From NCBI RefSeq assembly GCF_006402735.1, contig NZ_CP017174.1, forward strand, positions 7,048,001-7,112,000: 64,000 nt of DNA. The letters are read 5' to 3'. Source of the stretch: Myxococcus xanthus. Its GTDB lineage: Bacteria > Myxococcota > Myxococcia > Myxococcales > Myxococcaceae. The notes below the pieces were generated by a model. It made no database searches. It was not told where the DNA came from and worked only from the letters and a program-made list of their open reading frames with translations. Position numbers and translations under genes: made by a program. Below, piece by piece: positions 45,813 to 55,968 of this stretch. The number at the start of each line of letters is the position of its first letter. The stretch's first letter is position 1.

Positions 45813-46763
45813 ATGACTGCGAAACTCGAATGTCCCGAGTGCCGGGCGGCAGTGGGTGGAAACGACTTCCAGTGCACACAGTGCGGGTTGTTGCTGGACC
45901 CGCAGCAGGCCAGCGGGGAGTACGTCATCACCGAGCCCACCATCGTCCGGGCGCTGCTGTCCCCGCCGCAGCGAACGCGCACCATGGAGCTGCCGAGGCC
46001 CCCGCCCCAGCACCCCACACCGCATGACCTGGCCACCGCGCGCTTCACGGTTCCCATGGACTCGCACACCGTGCCGCACCTGCGCGCCGGGTTGGACATC
46101 GCGCTCCAGCCGCTCCACCCCTTCGAGGCGCACATCGCCTCCTTCATCGACGGGGACCATGCCGTGCCGGAGCTGGCCCAGGCGGCGCGGCTGCCCGAAA
46201 TCGAGGTGAAGGTCGTCCTCAAGGCCTTGCTGGAGCGCGGCGTCGTGGAGCTCCACCGCCTGCCCGGCGCGCCCGCCATGCGCACGATGACGGACGAGCT
46301 GCCCATCCTGGACGGGCAGGACTTCCTCGTGCCAGAGCCCATGGCACTCGGGGACGAGGAGCCTCCCACGCGGCAAGTGCCCCCGAGCCCGCCCATCATC
46401 CCACCGCGCACCGTCCGGCGGCTCGGAATCGAGCCAGGGTCGGCGGAGGACTTCCTCCAGCGCGCCGTGCGGTGGGAGCGCGAGGGCCAGGTGGACCGGG
46501 CCATCGACGTGCTCACCCGCGCCATTGCCCGGGTGCCCGAAGCCGCGGTGATCTACAGCAAGCTGGCCCTCATCCTGGTCCACCAGCGCAAGGACTACCG
46601 GCGGGCTGTGGAGCTGCTGAAGCGCGCGGTGGCGCTGGAGCCGAACCATCCCGTCTTCCAGCAGAACCTGCTCAAGGTGACAGGCCTCGCGGCGGCCTCC
46701 CCGAGCCCTCACAAGGAAGAGAAACGCGGCCTCTTCGCGCGCCTCACGGGCCGCCGGAGCTGA
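45813..46763 (+). CDS. Zinc-ribbon and TPR protein, unknown role
   Basis: A 316-residue protein. Residues 1-30 form a zinc ribbon (CPECRAAVGGNDFQCTQCG). Residues about 95-155 resemble a winged-helix segment (IASFIDGDHAVPELAQAARL), as often seen in myxobacterial DUF4388-like proteins. Residues about 215-295 contain two or three TPR motifs (AVRWEREGQVDRAIDVLTRAIARVPE). No membrane segment. Start ATG at 45813. Probably a scaffold or regulator; I cannot be more specific. Confidence 0.75.
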   Translation: MTAKLECPECRAAVGGNDFQCTQCGLLLDPQQASGEYVITEPTIVRALLSPPQRTRTMELPRPPPQHPTPHDLATARFTVPMDSHTVPHLRAGLDIALQPLHPFEAHIASFIDGDHAVPELAQAARLPEIEVKVVLKALLERGVVELHRLPGAPAMRTMTDELPILDGQDFLVPEPMALGDEEPPTRQVPPSPPIIPPRTVRRLGIEPGSAEDFLQRAVRWEREGQVDRAIDVLTRAIARVPEAAVIYSKLALILVHQRKDYRRAVELLKRAVALEPNHPVFQQNLLKVTGLAAASPSPHKEEKRGLFARLTGRRS

Positions 46764-46781
46764 CCGGCGCCGTGCCGCGGC

Positions 46782-47150
46782 TCACGTCCAGCCGCCCTCC
46801 AGCAGCTGCTCCGCCTCTTCGAGGGAGAAGGCCAGGTAGGCCTCGTGCCCCACGTTCCGGCTGCTGCGCTGGAACCGCACCGCCGCCAACGCGGAGCGCC
46901 CCACCACGCGCACCACCCGGCGAAAGCCGCGGACCCGGGCCGCTTCGACAACGCGCTCAATCTGCCCCGAGCCTGACTCCGGGAGCTCCGTCACGCCCGT
47001 CAAATCAGACAGGATGTCGAAGCCCGGCCGGAGCCGCTCGAGCGCGCGCAGCGACGCATCGCCAATCTGGAGCGCTTCCTCCTCCGTGACGACACCCCAG
47101 AGGCGGATGACCAGCCGGTTCTTGCCAACGAGTGCCTCGACCGAAAACAC
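46782..47150 (-). CDS. STAS-like single-domain protein
   Basis: A protein of about 122 residues with an alternating strand-helix fold (KNRLVIRLWGVVTEEEALQI, GFDILSDLTGVTELPE, RVVRVVGRSALAAVRF), consistent with a SpoIIAA/STAS-like fold. GTG 47150 with GGAGG about 10 bases upstream is taken as the start; TTG codons at 47171 and 47207 are alternatives. Function unknown. It lies just downstream of batE on the same strand, 105 bases away. Confidence 0.6.
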   Translation of the reverse strand: MFSVEALVGKNRLVIRLWGVVTEEEALQIGDASLRALERLRPGFDILSDLTGVTELPESGSGQIERVVEAARVRGFRRVVRVVGRSALAAVRFQRSSRNVGHEAYLAFSLEEAEQLLEGGWT

Positions 47151-47255
47151 AGGGCCACGACCTCCTGGCAATACCCGCCATCCCTCCGGAGGCAGTCTAC
47201 CCTCCAAATGGCGGGCATTTCCAGGCTTTCTCGTCCCTGCCCTCCGCGCACGGCC

Positions 47256-47966
47256 TCAGATTTCGGCCACGCCTTCCCGCTCGGCCCAGCCCTCCAGGCC
47301 GTTGGGCAGACGGATACGGACGAAGCGGCCCGTCTCTTCGAGCAGGCGCACCTTGAGGCCGGCGTGCACCTCGAAGATGGAACGGGCGCCGGGCTGAGGC
47401 AGCTCGCGCGCCACCAGCGTGGGCGCCAGCACCACGGCCTCGTGCACCGTGGCCCCCACGTAGGCGTGCGTGGCCACCAGCAGCCCTGACGGCACCGCCA
47501 CCGCGAAGAGCAGGACCGCCAGCACGCCCACCGCCGTCCGCCGGCCCCGTCCCAGCAACCGCCAGAGCAGCACGAGGACGAAGGCCGCCACCCAGGTGCC
47601 CAGGAAGGTCCACGCCACCACCGGGCCATCCGTGGCCGCGGCGACGCGAGGCAGGAAGGCGTCCTCGGCGGTGGCGCCCACCACCTTGTCCACCTGTCGC
47701 GCCCGGGCCACCGCGAGGTTGGCTTCCAAATCTGGAGCCTGGCCCCCTTCCTTCCGGGCCTGTTCGAGCGACAGCACCGCGCGGCCCAAATCGCCTTGCG
47801 CCAGGTGCGTGGTGCCCAGGTTGTAGAGCACGTCGGGGCCGCCCTGGCCGTTCGCCAGCAGCTTCTCGTAGCCCTCCTTGGCCGCCGCGTAGTCCTCGCG
47901 CGCGTAGGCCTCGTTGGCCTTGAGGAAGATGTCCTGCGCCTCTTCCGGCGTGTAGTAGCCGCTCAC
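47256..47966 (-). CDS. batE: BatE: TPR and SH3-like membrane protein
   Basis: Last gene of the Bat operon, 236 residues. N-terminal TPRs (residues about 5-75, AQDIFLKANEAYAREDYAAA and DVLYNLGTTHLAQGD), two membrane helices (about 120-137 and 143-165), and a C-terminal SH3-like domain (FEVHAGLKVRLLEETGRFVRIRLPNGLEGWAERE). This layout is that of BatE of Bacteroidetes, Leptospira and others, linked there to aerotolerance or stress. The GTG start overlaps the batD stop (GTGA). Confidence 0.88.
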   Translation of the reverse strand: MSGYYTPEEAQDIFLKANEAYAREDYAAAKEGYEKLLANGQGGPDVLYNLGTTHLAQGDLGRAVLSLEQARKEGGQAPDLEANLAVARARQVDKVVGATAEDAFLPRVAAATDGPVVAWTFLGTWVAAFVLVLLWRLLGRGRRTAVGVLAVLLFAVAVPSGLLVATHAYVGATVHEAVVLAPTLVARELPQPGARSIFEVHAGLKVRLLEETGRFVRIRLPNGLEGWAEREGVAEI

Positions 47967-49852
47967 GCCCAGCCCTCCATGGCCGCCGCGGCGGCATCCA
48001 TCACCTTCTGTCGCTCGGCCGGGTCACCCCCGCCGCCGTAACGCCCGAAGTCGCACGCCTCCAGCACGAAGAGCACCTTGGCGCGCCGCTCCTCATTCGC
48101 GCCCGCCGCTGTCAGCTTCTCGGCGAGCACCTCACGGGTGAGGCCCACCACCGGCATGCCCAGCCGCGCCTCCAGGAAGCCGTGCAGCGCCTTCTCCACC
48201 TCGCCGTAGAAGGCCCCCACGTCCCCGCTGGACTGGAGCTTCTCCGCATCCGCCAGACGCTTGCGCGCGGCCTTCGCCTGCTGACGCCCACGCCCCGCCT
48301 CGCTGCGCAGCGCCAGCCGCCCGCGCACGCCGCCCATCAGCGTCACGCCCAGCAGCAGCCCCAGCGGGGCCAGCACCGTCGGGACAAAGAAGCCCCGCTT
48401 CCACACGGGCACGCCCGGCGCCTCGAATTGGGCCTGGTAGCGCACCGGCCGCAGGCCTCCCGCTGTCAGCACGTTCTTCTGCTCGTTGGCCTGGTCCGAC
48501 GAAGACTGAGGCGACGCCGAGGCGATGGACGATGCTCCGCCCGCGCCCGCCTCCACCGTAATCGTCACCGGGTCGGTGCGCGCCACCTCGTACTTGCGGG
48601 CGCGCGGGTCGAAGTAGGTGAACTCCAGCGCGGGCAACGTGAAGCTGCCCGTGCGCTGCGGCATCACCAGGTACTCCATCACCCGCCGGCCCTGCACACG
48701 GTGGCGCTGCGGCGACACCTTGTCCGTCGTGGTGGGGTCATAAATCTTGAGCGCGGCGGGGCCCTTCAGCGCGGGGGGCGTGACGTTCTTCACGTTGCCC
48801 ACCCCTTCCAGGCTGACCTTCACCGTGACGGGCTGGCCCAGCTCCACGCGCGTCTGCGAGACGTCCATGGACAGCTTCCAGTTGCCCACGTGCGCGTTGG
48901 GCATGTCCTCCGGCCCACCGGGCGGCAGCGGCTTCACCTTCACCTTGAGCGCGTTGGACACCCGGTGCACGCGGTGGCCGGCGAAGAGGAAGCCGGTGGT
49001 GATGTCCGCCTCCGCGGGGGTGATGGACAGCGTGCCGGACTTCACCGGGAAGATGGCGCGGCGGCGCAGCAGGTAGGCGCGGTACGGGATGCCGTCCACC
49101 ACGCGCTGCTCGCCCGACAGCTGCGTGGGGCTCTCCACCTCTTCCGTCCAGAAGCCCTCCAGCTTGGGCATGGTGACGGCGTCCACGCTGGACAGGTCCA
49201 CGCGCGAATAGATGTAGAGCGACAGCGTCACCTGCTCGCCCACGTACACGTTGTCCCGGTCCAGGCTGGCGCGCAGGAAGAGGTCGGAGTCCCCACGGGG
49301 AATCGTGGGCCGGTCCGGCTCCATCATGTCGCCGAAGGCCTCTTCCATCTGCTGCATCTGCGACTGGATGCTGGAGAAGGGATCCGGCTGCCGGCCACTC
49401 CCGCGCCCCGCCTGGCCGGACGGCGGCGCACCGCCCACCCGGCCGGCCTTCACCGTCAACTCCACGGGCTGCGTGCGGTACGTCTTGCCGCGCACCGTGA
49501 TTTGCGACGGTGGAATCTTGAGCCGCCCCGCGCGCGTGGCCTGCATCACCAACACGTGCCGCGTGACGTCCTGGATGACGGCGGGGCCACCGCCCGACAG
49601 GGAGATGGAGCGCTGGCTGCTGCGCGAGCTGGAGAGGATGGAGAAGTCCCCCGACTCCGGCAACTTCACCTGCGCGTTGGCGGGCGCGTCCACCACCACC
49701 ACCGTGAGGCGGAAGGTGTCCTCGGTGCCCACCTCCTCACGGTCCGCCGTCTGGTAGAAATCGAGGTCGTCCGAGGCCGCCCACGCCGGCGCGCTGGCCA
49801 GCAGGGCGAACACGGCGAACACCACGCCGAGGGCGCTACCAGTCCTTCTCAT
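47963..49852 (-). CDS. batD: BatD: exported protein with Ig-like repeats
   Basis: A 629-residue protein with a signal peptide (ALGVVFAVFALLASAPAWA), several oxygen-tolerance (BatD) Ig-like repeats (about residues 25-460, including DTFRLTVVVVDAPANAQVKLPE and DVSQTRVELGQPVTVKVSL), one membrane helix (about 470-495) and a helical cytoplasmic tail. The start ATG overlaps the batC end by 17 bases, with GAGG upstream. Probably the periplasmic part of the Bat complex. Confidence 0.88.
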   Translation of the reverse strand: MRRTGSALGVVFAVFALLASAPAWAASDDLDFYQTADREEVGTEDTFRLTVVVVDAPANAQVKLPESGDFSILSSSRSSQRSISLSGGGPAVIQDVTRHVLVMQATRAGRLKIPPSQITVRGKTYRTQPVELTVKAGRVGGAPPSGQAGRGSGRQPDPFSSIQSQMQQMEEAFGDMMEPDRPTIPRGDSDLFLRASLDRDNVYVGEQVTLSLYIYSRVDLSSVDAVTMPKLEGFWTEEVESPTQLSGEQRVVDGIPYRAYLLRRRAIFPVKSGTLSITPAEADITTGFLFAGHRVHRVSNALKVKVKPLPPGGPEDMPNAHVGNWKLSMDVSQTRVELGQPVTVKVSLEGVGNVKNVTPPALKGPAALKIYDPTTTDKVSPQRHRVQGRRVMEYLVMPQRTGSFTLPALEFTYFDPRARKYEVARTDPVTITVEAGAGGASSIASASPQSSSDQANEQKNVLTAGGLRPVRYQAQFEAPGVPVWKRGFFVPTVLAPLGLLLGVTLMGGVRGRLALRSEAGRGRQQAKAARKRLADAEKLQSSGDVGAFYGEVEKALHGFLEARLGMPVVGLTREVLAEKLTAAGANEERRAKVLFVLEACDFGRYGGGGDPAERQKVMDAAAAAMEGWA

Positions 49853-50846
49853 TCGGCTTCCTCTGCTTCTTCTTCTGCTGGAACCGCCAGAGCTGGAGGT
49901 TCTTCTCATTCTGCTTCATCGCATCCAGCAGGCGCTCCGCCTCCTGCCGGTCCAGGTCCGACTGGCTGGAGCCGCCGTCCGCCTCGGATTCCTCCGAGTC
50001 TTCTTCTCCCGCGCTGCCGCCGTCGCTGCCACCGTCCTGGGGCTCGCCCTCTCCGTCGTCCTGTCCACCATCCGCGCCGCCGTCCGCGCCCCCGTCCCCC
50101 TTGTCCGGTGGGCCCTGGTCGCCGCCGTCCGCGCCTCCGTCGGAGCCGCCGTCGCTGCCACCATCACCGTCGCCACCGTCGGCACCGCCGTCCATGCCGC
50201 CATCGCTGGCGCCGCCATCCGCGCCTCCGTCGGCACCGCCGTCCGAGCCACCATCGGTGCCACCGTCCTGGGGCGTGCCGCCGTCGCCCTTCGTGCCGCC
50301 GTCCTCGCCGGCATCCGGGCGCCCACCATCACTGCCGCCGTCGTTGCCACCGTCCGTGCCGCCATCCTGGCCCTTGTCCTGCGGCGGCGGCAGGTTGCGC
50401 AGCACCACCTCGTAGTTGTGGCGGGCCTGCACGTCCTGCGGGTCCAGCGTGAGCGCGCGCCGGTAGGCCTTCAGCGCTTCCTGCCGGTCTCCGGTGGTCG
50501 CATGCAGGTTGCCCAGATTGTACCAGGCCTTCTGCCGGAGGTCGGCGCGGTTGGACTCCGTCACCGACTGGAACAGCGCCTTCGCATCCGCGATGCGCCC
50601 CAGCTTGGCCATCGCGTCCGCGCGATTGAAGTCCACCGTGACGTCGTTGGGGCGCTCCTTCTTCGCGGCCTCGAACGCCTCCAGCGCTTCCTCGAAGCGG
50701 CCCGCCGTGTACGCCTCGCGGCCCTGCTCCACCAACGGGTGGTCCCGCTCCAGCGGCCCCGCGGCCCACACGGGCGACGGCAACGCCAGCGACGTCACCA
50801 GGCCCCACGTCAGCCACCGCGCCGCGCGCGTCTTCACGGCGCTCAT
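49836..50846 (-). CDS. batC: BatC: exported TPR protein with long Asp-Gly-Gly repeat
   Basis: A 336-residue protein with a signal peptide (about residues 1-28), TPRs (about 35-150, including REAYTAGRFEEALEAFEAAK and AWYNLGNLHATTGDRQEALK), then about 135 residues dominated by DGG/DGGT/DGGA units, and a basic C-terminal end rich in Gln and Lys (QQKKKQRKPNEKDW). The DGG tract is highly acidic and may bind calcium. At DNA level it is a run of 9-base-like units prone to slippage. ATG overlaps the batB stop (ATGA). Confidence 0.85.
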   Translation of the reverse strand: MSAVKTRAARWLTWGLVTSLALPSPVWAAGPLERDHPLVEQGREAYTAGRFEEALEAFEAAKKERPNDVTVDFNRADAMAKLGRIADAKALFQSVTESNRADLRQKAWYNLGNLHATTGDRQEALKAYRRALTLDPQDVQARHNYEVVLRNLPPPQDKGQDGGTDGGNDGGSDGGRPDAGEDGGTKGDGGTPQDGGTDGGSDGGADGGADGGASDGGMDGGADGGDGDGGSDGGSDGGADGGDQGPPDKGDGGADGGADGGQDDGEGEPQDGGSDGGSAGEEDSEESEADGGSSQSDLDRQEAERLLDAMKQNEKNLQLWRFQQKKKQRKPNEKDW

Positions 50847-51904
50847 GGCGACGGCCTCCGGCGCGACGACGGCAGCAGCAACATGCCCAGCGCCAGCAAG
50901 GCCAGCCCCGGAATGGCGAACGACTGGAAGCGCTCGTCGTAGCGGACCGTCACCCGGCTCTCCAGCTCACTCTTCTGCATCTGGTCGATGCGCTCCACCA
51001 CCTGCGACATGGCCACGCCACGGGGCTGGAAGTAGAAGGTGCCCCCGGTGGCCTCGGCGATGGCCGTCAGCCCCGCCCGGTCCAACCGCGTAATCACCGT
51101 CTCCCCCGCGGCGTCCTTCTTGTAGTCCACGAACGCGCCGCGCCGGTCGAAGACGGGGATGGGCTCACCGGACTCCGAGCCCACGCCCACCGCCAGCACC
51201 TGCACGCCCGCATCCTTCAGCGCCTCGGTGGCCTCCGCCACGTCGCCCACCAGGTCCTCGCCGTCCGTCAGCAGGACGACCACGCGCTCCTTCGAGCCGC
51301 GGTCCGCGTTCTCCAGCACCTGCCGCGACAGTCGCAGCGCCGCGCCCACGTTGGTGCCGCCCTGGGGCATCACCTCCGGGTCCACCGCGCGCAGGAACAG
51401 CTTCACCGCCGAGTAGTCCGACGTGAGCGGGGACTGGATGAACGCATCCCCCGCGAACACCACCAGGCCCACGCGGTCGCCCTTCAGCTCGTCCAGCAGC
51501 GTGGTCAGTTCCAGCTTCGCGCGCTCCAGGCGGCTGGGCTGGATGTCCCGCGCCAGCATGGACTTGGAGGCATCCAACGCCACCACCACGTCGATGCCGC
51601 GCCGCTTCGTCAGCTCGCTCTTGGTGCCACACTGCGGCTGCGCCAGCGCGAAGCCGAAGAGCGCCAACCCCAGGCCGTACAGCCCGCCCTGCGTGGCCGG
51701 ACGCCACACCGACACGCCCGGCGTGAAGCGCTCCGCGTAGCGTTCATGCAGCAGCGCCCGCACGCGCGAGCGGCGCCGCAGCGCCCCCACCAGCGCGAGC
51801 AGGCCCAGCGTCATGCCCGCGAGCACGAACAGCAGGAAGAGGGGCTGCGCGAGCCCCGCCTGGTAGCCGAGCACGGTGAAGCGCCAGGGTTCCACGGGCG
51901 TCAC
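50843..51904 (-). CDS. batB: BatB: VWA-domain membrane protein
   Basis: A 353-residue protein with N-terminal membrane helices, a von Willebrand A domain with MIDAS motif DASKS in VVVALDASKSMLARDI plus the downstream Thr (PQGGTNVG) and Asp (LLTDGEDL), and a C-terminal membrane helix (FAIPGLALLALGMLLLP). GTG start overlapping the batA stop. Pairs with BatA. Confidence 0.92.
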   Translation of the reverse strand: MTPVEPWRFTVLGYQAGLAQPLFLLFVLAGMTLGLLALVGALRRRSRVRALLHERYAERFTPGVSVWRPATQGGLYGLGLALFGFALAQPQCGTKSELTKRRGIDVVVALDASKSMLARDIQPSRLERAKLELTTLLDELKGDRVGLVVFAGDAFIQSPLTSDYSAVKLFLRAVDPEVMPQGGTNVGAALRLSRQVLENADRGSKERVVVLLTDGEDLVGDVAEATEALKDAGVQVLAVGVGSESGEPIPVFDRRGAFVDYKKDAAGETVITRLDRAGLTAIAEATGGTFYFQPRGVAMSQVVERIDQMQKSELESRVTVRYDERFQSFAIPGLALLALGMLLLPSSRRRPSP

Positions 51905-52911
51905 GGGAAGACCCTCAGGAAGGAGGCGCGCAGGAGCAACTCCAGCGCGGCGAGGCCGAAGGCGGCCAGGAGGAAGGGATGGAACTCCTCGCGGTAGGTG
52001 GCGCTGGCGCCGCCCTCCATCAGCTTCGAGCGCTCCAGCGAATCGAGCACCTTCTGGAGTCCCTCACGCAGCTGCTCGGGGTCCGTGGCGCGGTAGTACT
52101 CGCCGCCGGTGCGGTCCGCGATGTCCTGCATCAGCTCCGGGTTGATGGGAATCTCCGTGTCACGCCACACGGTGTTGCCGAACAGGTCCGTGCCTTGCGG
52201 GAAGGGCACCTTGCCGCCCTTGCCCACCAGAATCGTGTAGATGGGCACCTTCAGCGCCTGGGCCATGTTCGCCGAGTCCATGGGCGAAATCTTCCCGGAG
52301 TTGTTGTCGCCGTCGGTGATGAGCACCACCACCCGGCTCTTCGCCTCCGAGTCCCGCAGGCGATTGAGGGACGTGGCCAGCGCGTCACCAATCGCCGTGC
52401 CGTCCTCCAGCACGCGCGTGCGCAGCTGCTTCACCACTTCCTTCAGCACGCCGTAGTCCAACGTCAGCGGCGCCTGCGTGTACGCCGCGCCCGCGAACAC
52501 CACCAGGCCGATGCGGTCGTTCACCCGGTTGGCGATGAACTCGCTCAGCACTTCCTTGGCGACGTGCATGCGGTTCTGCGGACGGAAGTCACCGGCCTCC
52601 ATCGACGTGGACAGGTCCAACGCCACCACGATGTCGATGCCCTCCACCGACAAGTCCCGCACGCGCGAGTCACGCACCTGCGGCCGAGCGATGGCCAGCA
52701 CCGCCGCCGTCACCGCCGCCACGCGCAACAGCGGCAACAGCGGCAACAGGTACGTGCGGAAGCCGCGGCCACCCCGGGCGAAGACGTGCGCCGCGGAGAA
52801 ACGCAGCGTGGCGCGGGCACGCCGCTCCCGCCAGGCCTGCCAGAGCAGCAGCGGCACGAGCAGCAGTCCCCAGAGCGCCTCGGGGTTATTGAACGCGGGG
52901 AGCGGCGGCAT
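51901..52911 (-). CDS. batA: BatA: VWA-domain membrane protein
   Basis: A 336-residue protein with two N-terminal membrane helices, VWA domain with MIDAS motif DLSTS (VVALDLSTSMEAGDF), ITDGDNNSG, and a C-terminal helix (FLLAAFGLAALELLLRA). BatA and BatB are paralogues usually encoded side by side. ATG 52911 lies 26 bases inside the end of the upstream gene; the frame remains open to 53007 but lacks a family N-terminus there. Confidence 0.92.
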   Translation of the reverse strand: MPPLPAFNNPEALWGLLLVPLLLWQAWRERRARATLRFSAAHVFARGGRGFRTYLLPLLPLLRVAAVTAAVLAIARPQVRDSRVRDLSVEGIDIVVALDLSTSMEAGDFRPQNRMHVAKEVLSEFIANRVNDRIGLVVFAGAAYTQAPLTLDYGVLKEVVKQLRTRVLEDGTAIGDALATSLNRLRDSEAKSRVVVLITDGDNNSGKISPMDSANMAQALKVPIYTILVGKGGKVPFPQGTDLFGNTVWRDTEIPINPELMQDIADRTGGEYYRATDPEQLREGLQKVLDSLERSKLMEGGASATYREEFHPFLLAAFGLAALELLLRASFLRVFP

Positions 52912-53875
52912 TGTCGGGAGCCTGGGGCGGCGGTGGCGGAACGTACGTCGTGTCGATGAGCGAGTAGCCGAAGGCCAGCGCGTCGCGGCAGGCGTCGGCG
53001 GAGGCATCCGCGCGTGCGTACTTCACCATGTCCGACTCGGACACGAAGCGCATCAGCGCGTCCTCCGGCAGGCCCGGCGTGGACATGCGCCGCAGCGACG
53101 CCATCAGCTCGGAGCTGGTGCACTCCAGCGCCTCGAAGCCGTAACGCTCGCCCAGATAACCACGGACGATTTCGGACAGCCGGAAGTAGAAGTCCTTCAC
53201 CCGGCCGCGCGAAGGCAGGTCCTCCGCCTTCAGCGCGTCCAGCGCCTTGCGGGTGCGCACGTCCAGGGGCAGCGCCGGCACCACCTCCACGTGCTTGGGC
53301 CGGTTCCTCCACCAGCGGAAGAGCACCCAGGCCAGCAGTGCCGCCGCCAGCACGCCCAGCACCGTGAGCACCAAGCGCCACGAACGTATGGGCACCTCCT
53401 CCGGCGGCTTGTAGTCGAAGAGGTCCGCGCCCTGCCCTTCCGCTTCCGGCGGCAGCGTGGACGTCACGTCCACCGTGCGGCCCGGCACCGTGAACGCCTT
53501 GGGCCCCTCCGGCGTGGCCACGTCGAAGGGCAGCGCGGGCACCGCCACCGAGCCCAGGGCGAAGGCGGACATCCGCACCCGGAACGTGGTGGTCGCAGAG
53601 TCCGGCCCGTCCTGGCGCTGGCGCGTCTGGTCCAGGAACTCGAAGTCCCCCGTCTCCTGGGGCACCTTCAGTTCGTAGCGGTGGTCCTTCGGATGGGTGA
53701 TGACCACCTCGTAGACGAAGGGGTCACCGATGCGGACCTGCTGCGGCTCCAGCCGCACGGACAGGTTCCGCGGTTCGACCTGGTCCGTCGTCGCGGCCGC
53801 CGGTGCAGGGGGCTGGGCCCACGCCGGAGCCGCCACCACGAGCCACACCGCCAGCAGGGGGAAGAGCCGGTTCAT
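52886..53875 (-). CDS. BatD-like N-domain fused to DUF4381-type protein
   Basis: A 329-residue protein with signal peptide (MNRLFPLLAVWLVVAAPAWA), one BatD-like Ig domain (VRLEPQQVRIGDPFVYEVVI), a membrane helix (about residues 170-190) and a helical cytoplasmic domain of the DUF4381 sort (GRVKDFYFRLSEIVRGYLGERYGFEALECTSSELM). Stands between the DUF58 gene and batA, as in many MoxR-Bat loci. ATG overlaps the DUF58 stop. Confidence 0.82.
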   Translation of the reverse strand: MNRLFPLLAVWLVVAAPAWAQPPAPAAATTDQVEPRNLSVRLEPQQVRIGDPFVYEVVITHPKDHRYELKVPQETGDFEFLDQTRQRQDGPDSATTTFRVRMSAFALGSVAVPALPFDVATPEGPKAFTVPGRTVDVTSTLPPEAEGQGADLFDYKPPEEVPIRSWRLVLTVLGVLAAALLAWVLFRWWRNRPKHVEVVPALPLDVRTRKALDALKAEDLPSRGRVKDFYFRLSEIVRGYLGERYGFEALECTSSELMASLRRMSTPGLPEDALMRFVSESDMVKYARADASADACRDALAFGYSLIDTTYVPPPPPQAPDNAAAPRVQ

Positions 53876-54753
53876 GCCGCCATCCTCCGGGCCCGCGCGC
53901 GGAAGAAGTTCGCCAGCGCCTTGCCGTGGTCATCACCCGCGCGCAGCTCCACGTGGTCCAGCTCCAGCTTCTTGAACAGCTTGCGCCGCTCGTCGCGCGC
54001 GGCCTGCATGGCCCGGGCGAAGCGGCCCCGCACGCGCGGGTCGCTGGTGTCGACGACGAAGCGCTCGCCCGTCTCCGGGTCCTCCATGTCCACCAGGCCC
54101 AACCGGGGGAAGGCCTCCTCCAACGGGTCCGCCACCACCACTGGCACCAGGTCGTGCTTGCGCCCCACCAGCCGTAGCGGCTTCTCGTAGTCGCGCGCCT
54201 GGAAGTCGGAGATGAGGAACGTCACGGCCTTCCGCTTCGCCACCTGCGTCAGGTAGTTGAGCCCCGCGGCCAGGTCCGTCCCACGCCCCTGCGGCTGGAA
54301 CGTGAGGATGTCGCTCACCAGCCGCAGCACGTGCGTGCGGCCCTTGCGCGGCGGCACCACCTTCTCCACCCGGTCCGAGAAGAGGACGAGCCCCACCCGG
54401 TCGTTGTTGGCGATGGCGCTGAACGCAATCTGCGCCGCCACCTCCGCGGCAATCTCCGACTTGGTGCGCTCGCGCGAGCCGAACTCCTTCGACGCGGAGA
54501 CGTCCACCACCAGCATCACCGTCAGCTCGCGCTCCTCGGTGAAGACCTTGACGTAGGCCTCGTCCATGCGCGCGGTGACGTTCCAGTCGATGATGCGAAT
54601 CTCGTCACCGGGCTGGTACTGGCGCACCTCGGAGAAGGCCATGCCCCGGCCCTTGAAGACCGAATGGTACTGGCCGGCGAGCATGTCGGAGACCACCTTG
54701 CGGGTGCGAATCTCCAGCTTGCGGATGCGGCGGATGAGGTCCTTGGGAAGCAC
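53872..54753 (-). CDS. DUF58 (VWA-like) protein
   Basis: A 293-residue cytoplasmic protein with the DUF58 signature GRGMAFSEVRQYQPGDEIRIIDWNVTARM and a degenerate VWA domain (VMLVVDVSASKEFGS; here the MIDAS reads DVSAS). Usual partner of MoxR ATPases and possibly an adaptor to Bat proteins. GTG start 30 bases after the moxR stop. Confidence 0.93.
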   Translation of the reverse strand: MLPKDLIRRIRKLEIRTRKVVSDMLAGQYHSVFKGRGMAFSEVRQYQPGDEIRIIDWNVTARMDEAYVKVFTEERELTVMLVVDVSASKEFGSRERTKSEIAAEVAAQIAFSAIANNDRVGLVLFSDRVEKVVPPRKGRTHVLRLVSDILTFQPQGRGTDLAAGLNYLTQVAKRKAVTFLISDFQARDYEKPLRLVGRKHDLVPVVVADPLEEAFPRLGLVDMEDPETGERFVVDTSDPRVRGRFARAMQAARDERRKLFKKLELDHVELRAGDDHGKALANFFRARARRMAA

Positions 54754-54783
54754 GGGGCGCCTGGCGGGCTCGAGGAGGAAGGG

Positions 54784-55773
<990 letters not shown>

Positions 55774-55968
55774 GTCGCCTCGTGTCGGACTGGCGGCGGG
55801 CAGCCTAGGGTTTACAGGGTATCCGGCTCAACACCGCTGAGGGCCGCGCATTCCAGTATGTTGCCCGTCCGTCCGCCCCTCCTGGAGTGTCCTCCCCATG
55901 TACCACTCACAGCCGCCACGCCAACCCCTGTTCCACTCCCGACGGACGGCGGTGTCGAGGAAGCCGGC

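Noticed and set aside
50000-50375. CRISPR-like array
   Set aside because: The periodic sequence is the DGG-coding tract of batC, in frame and without spacers.
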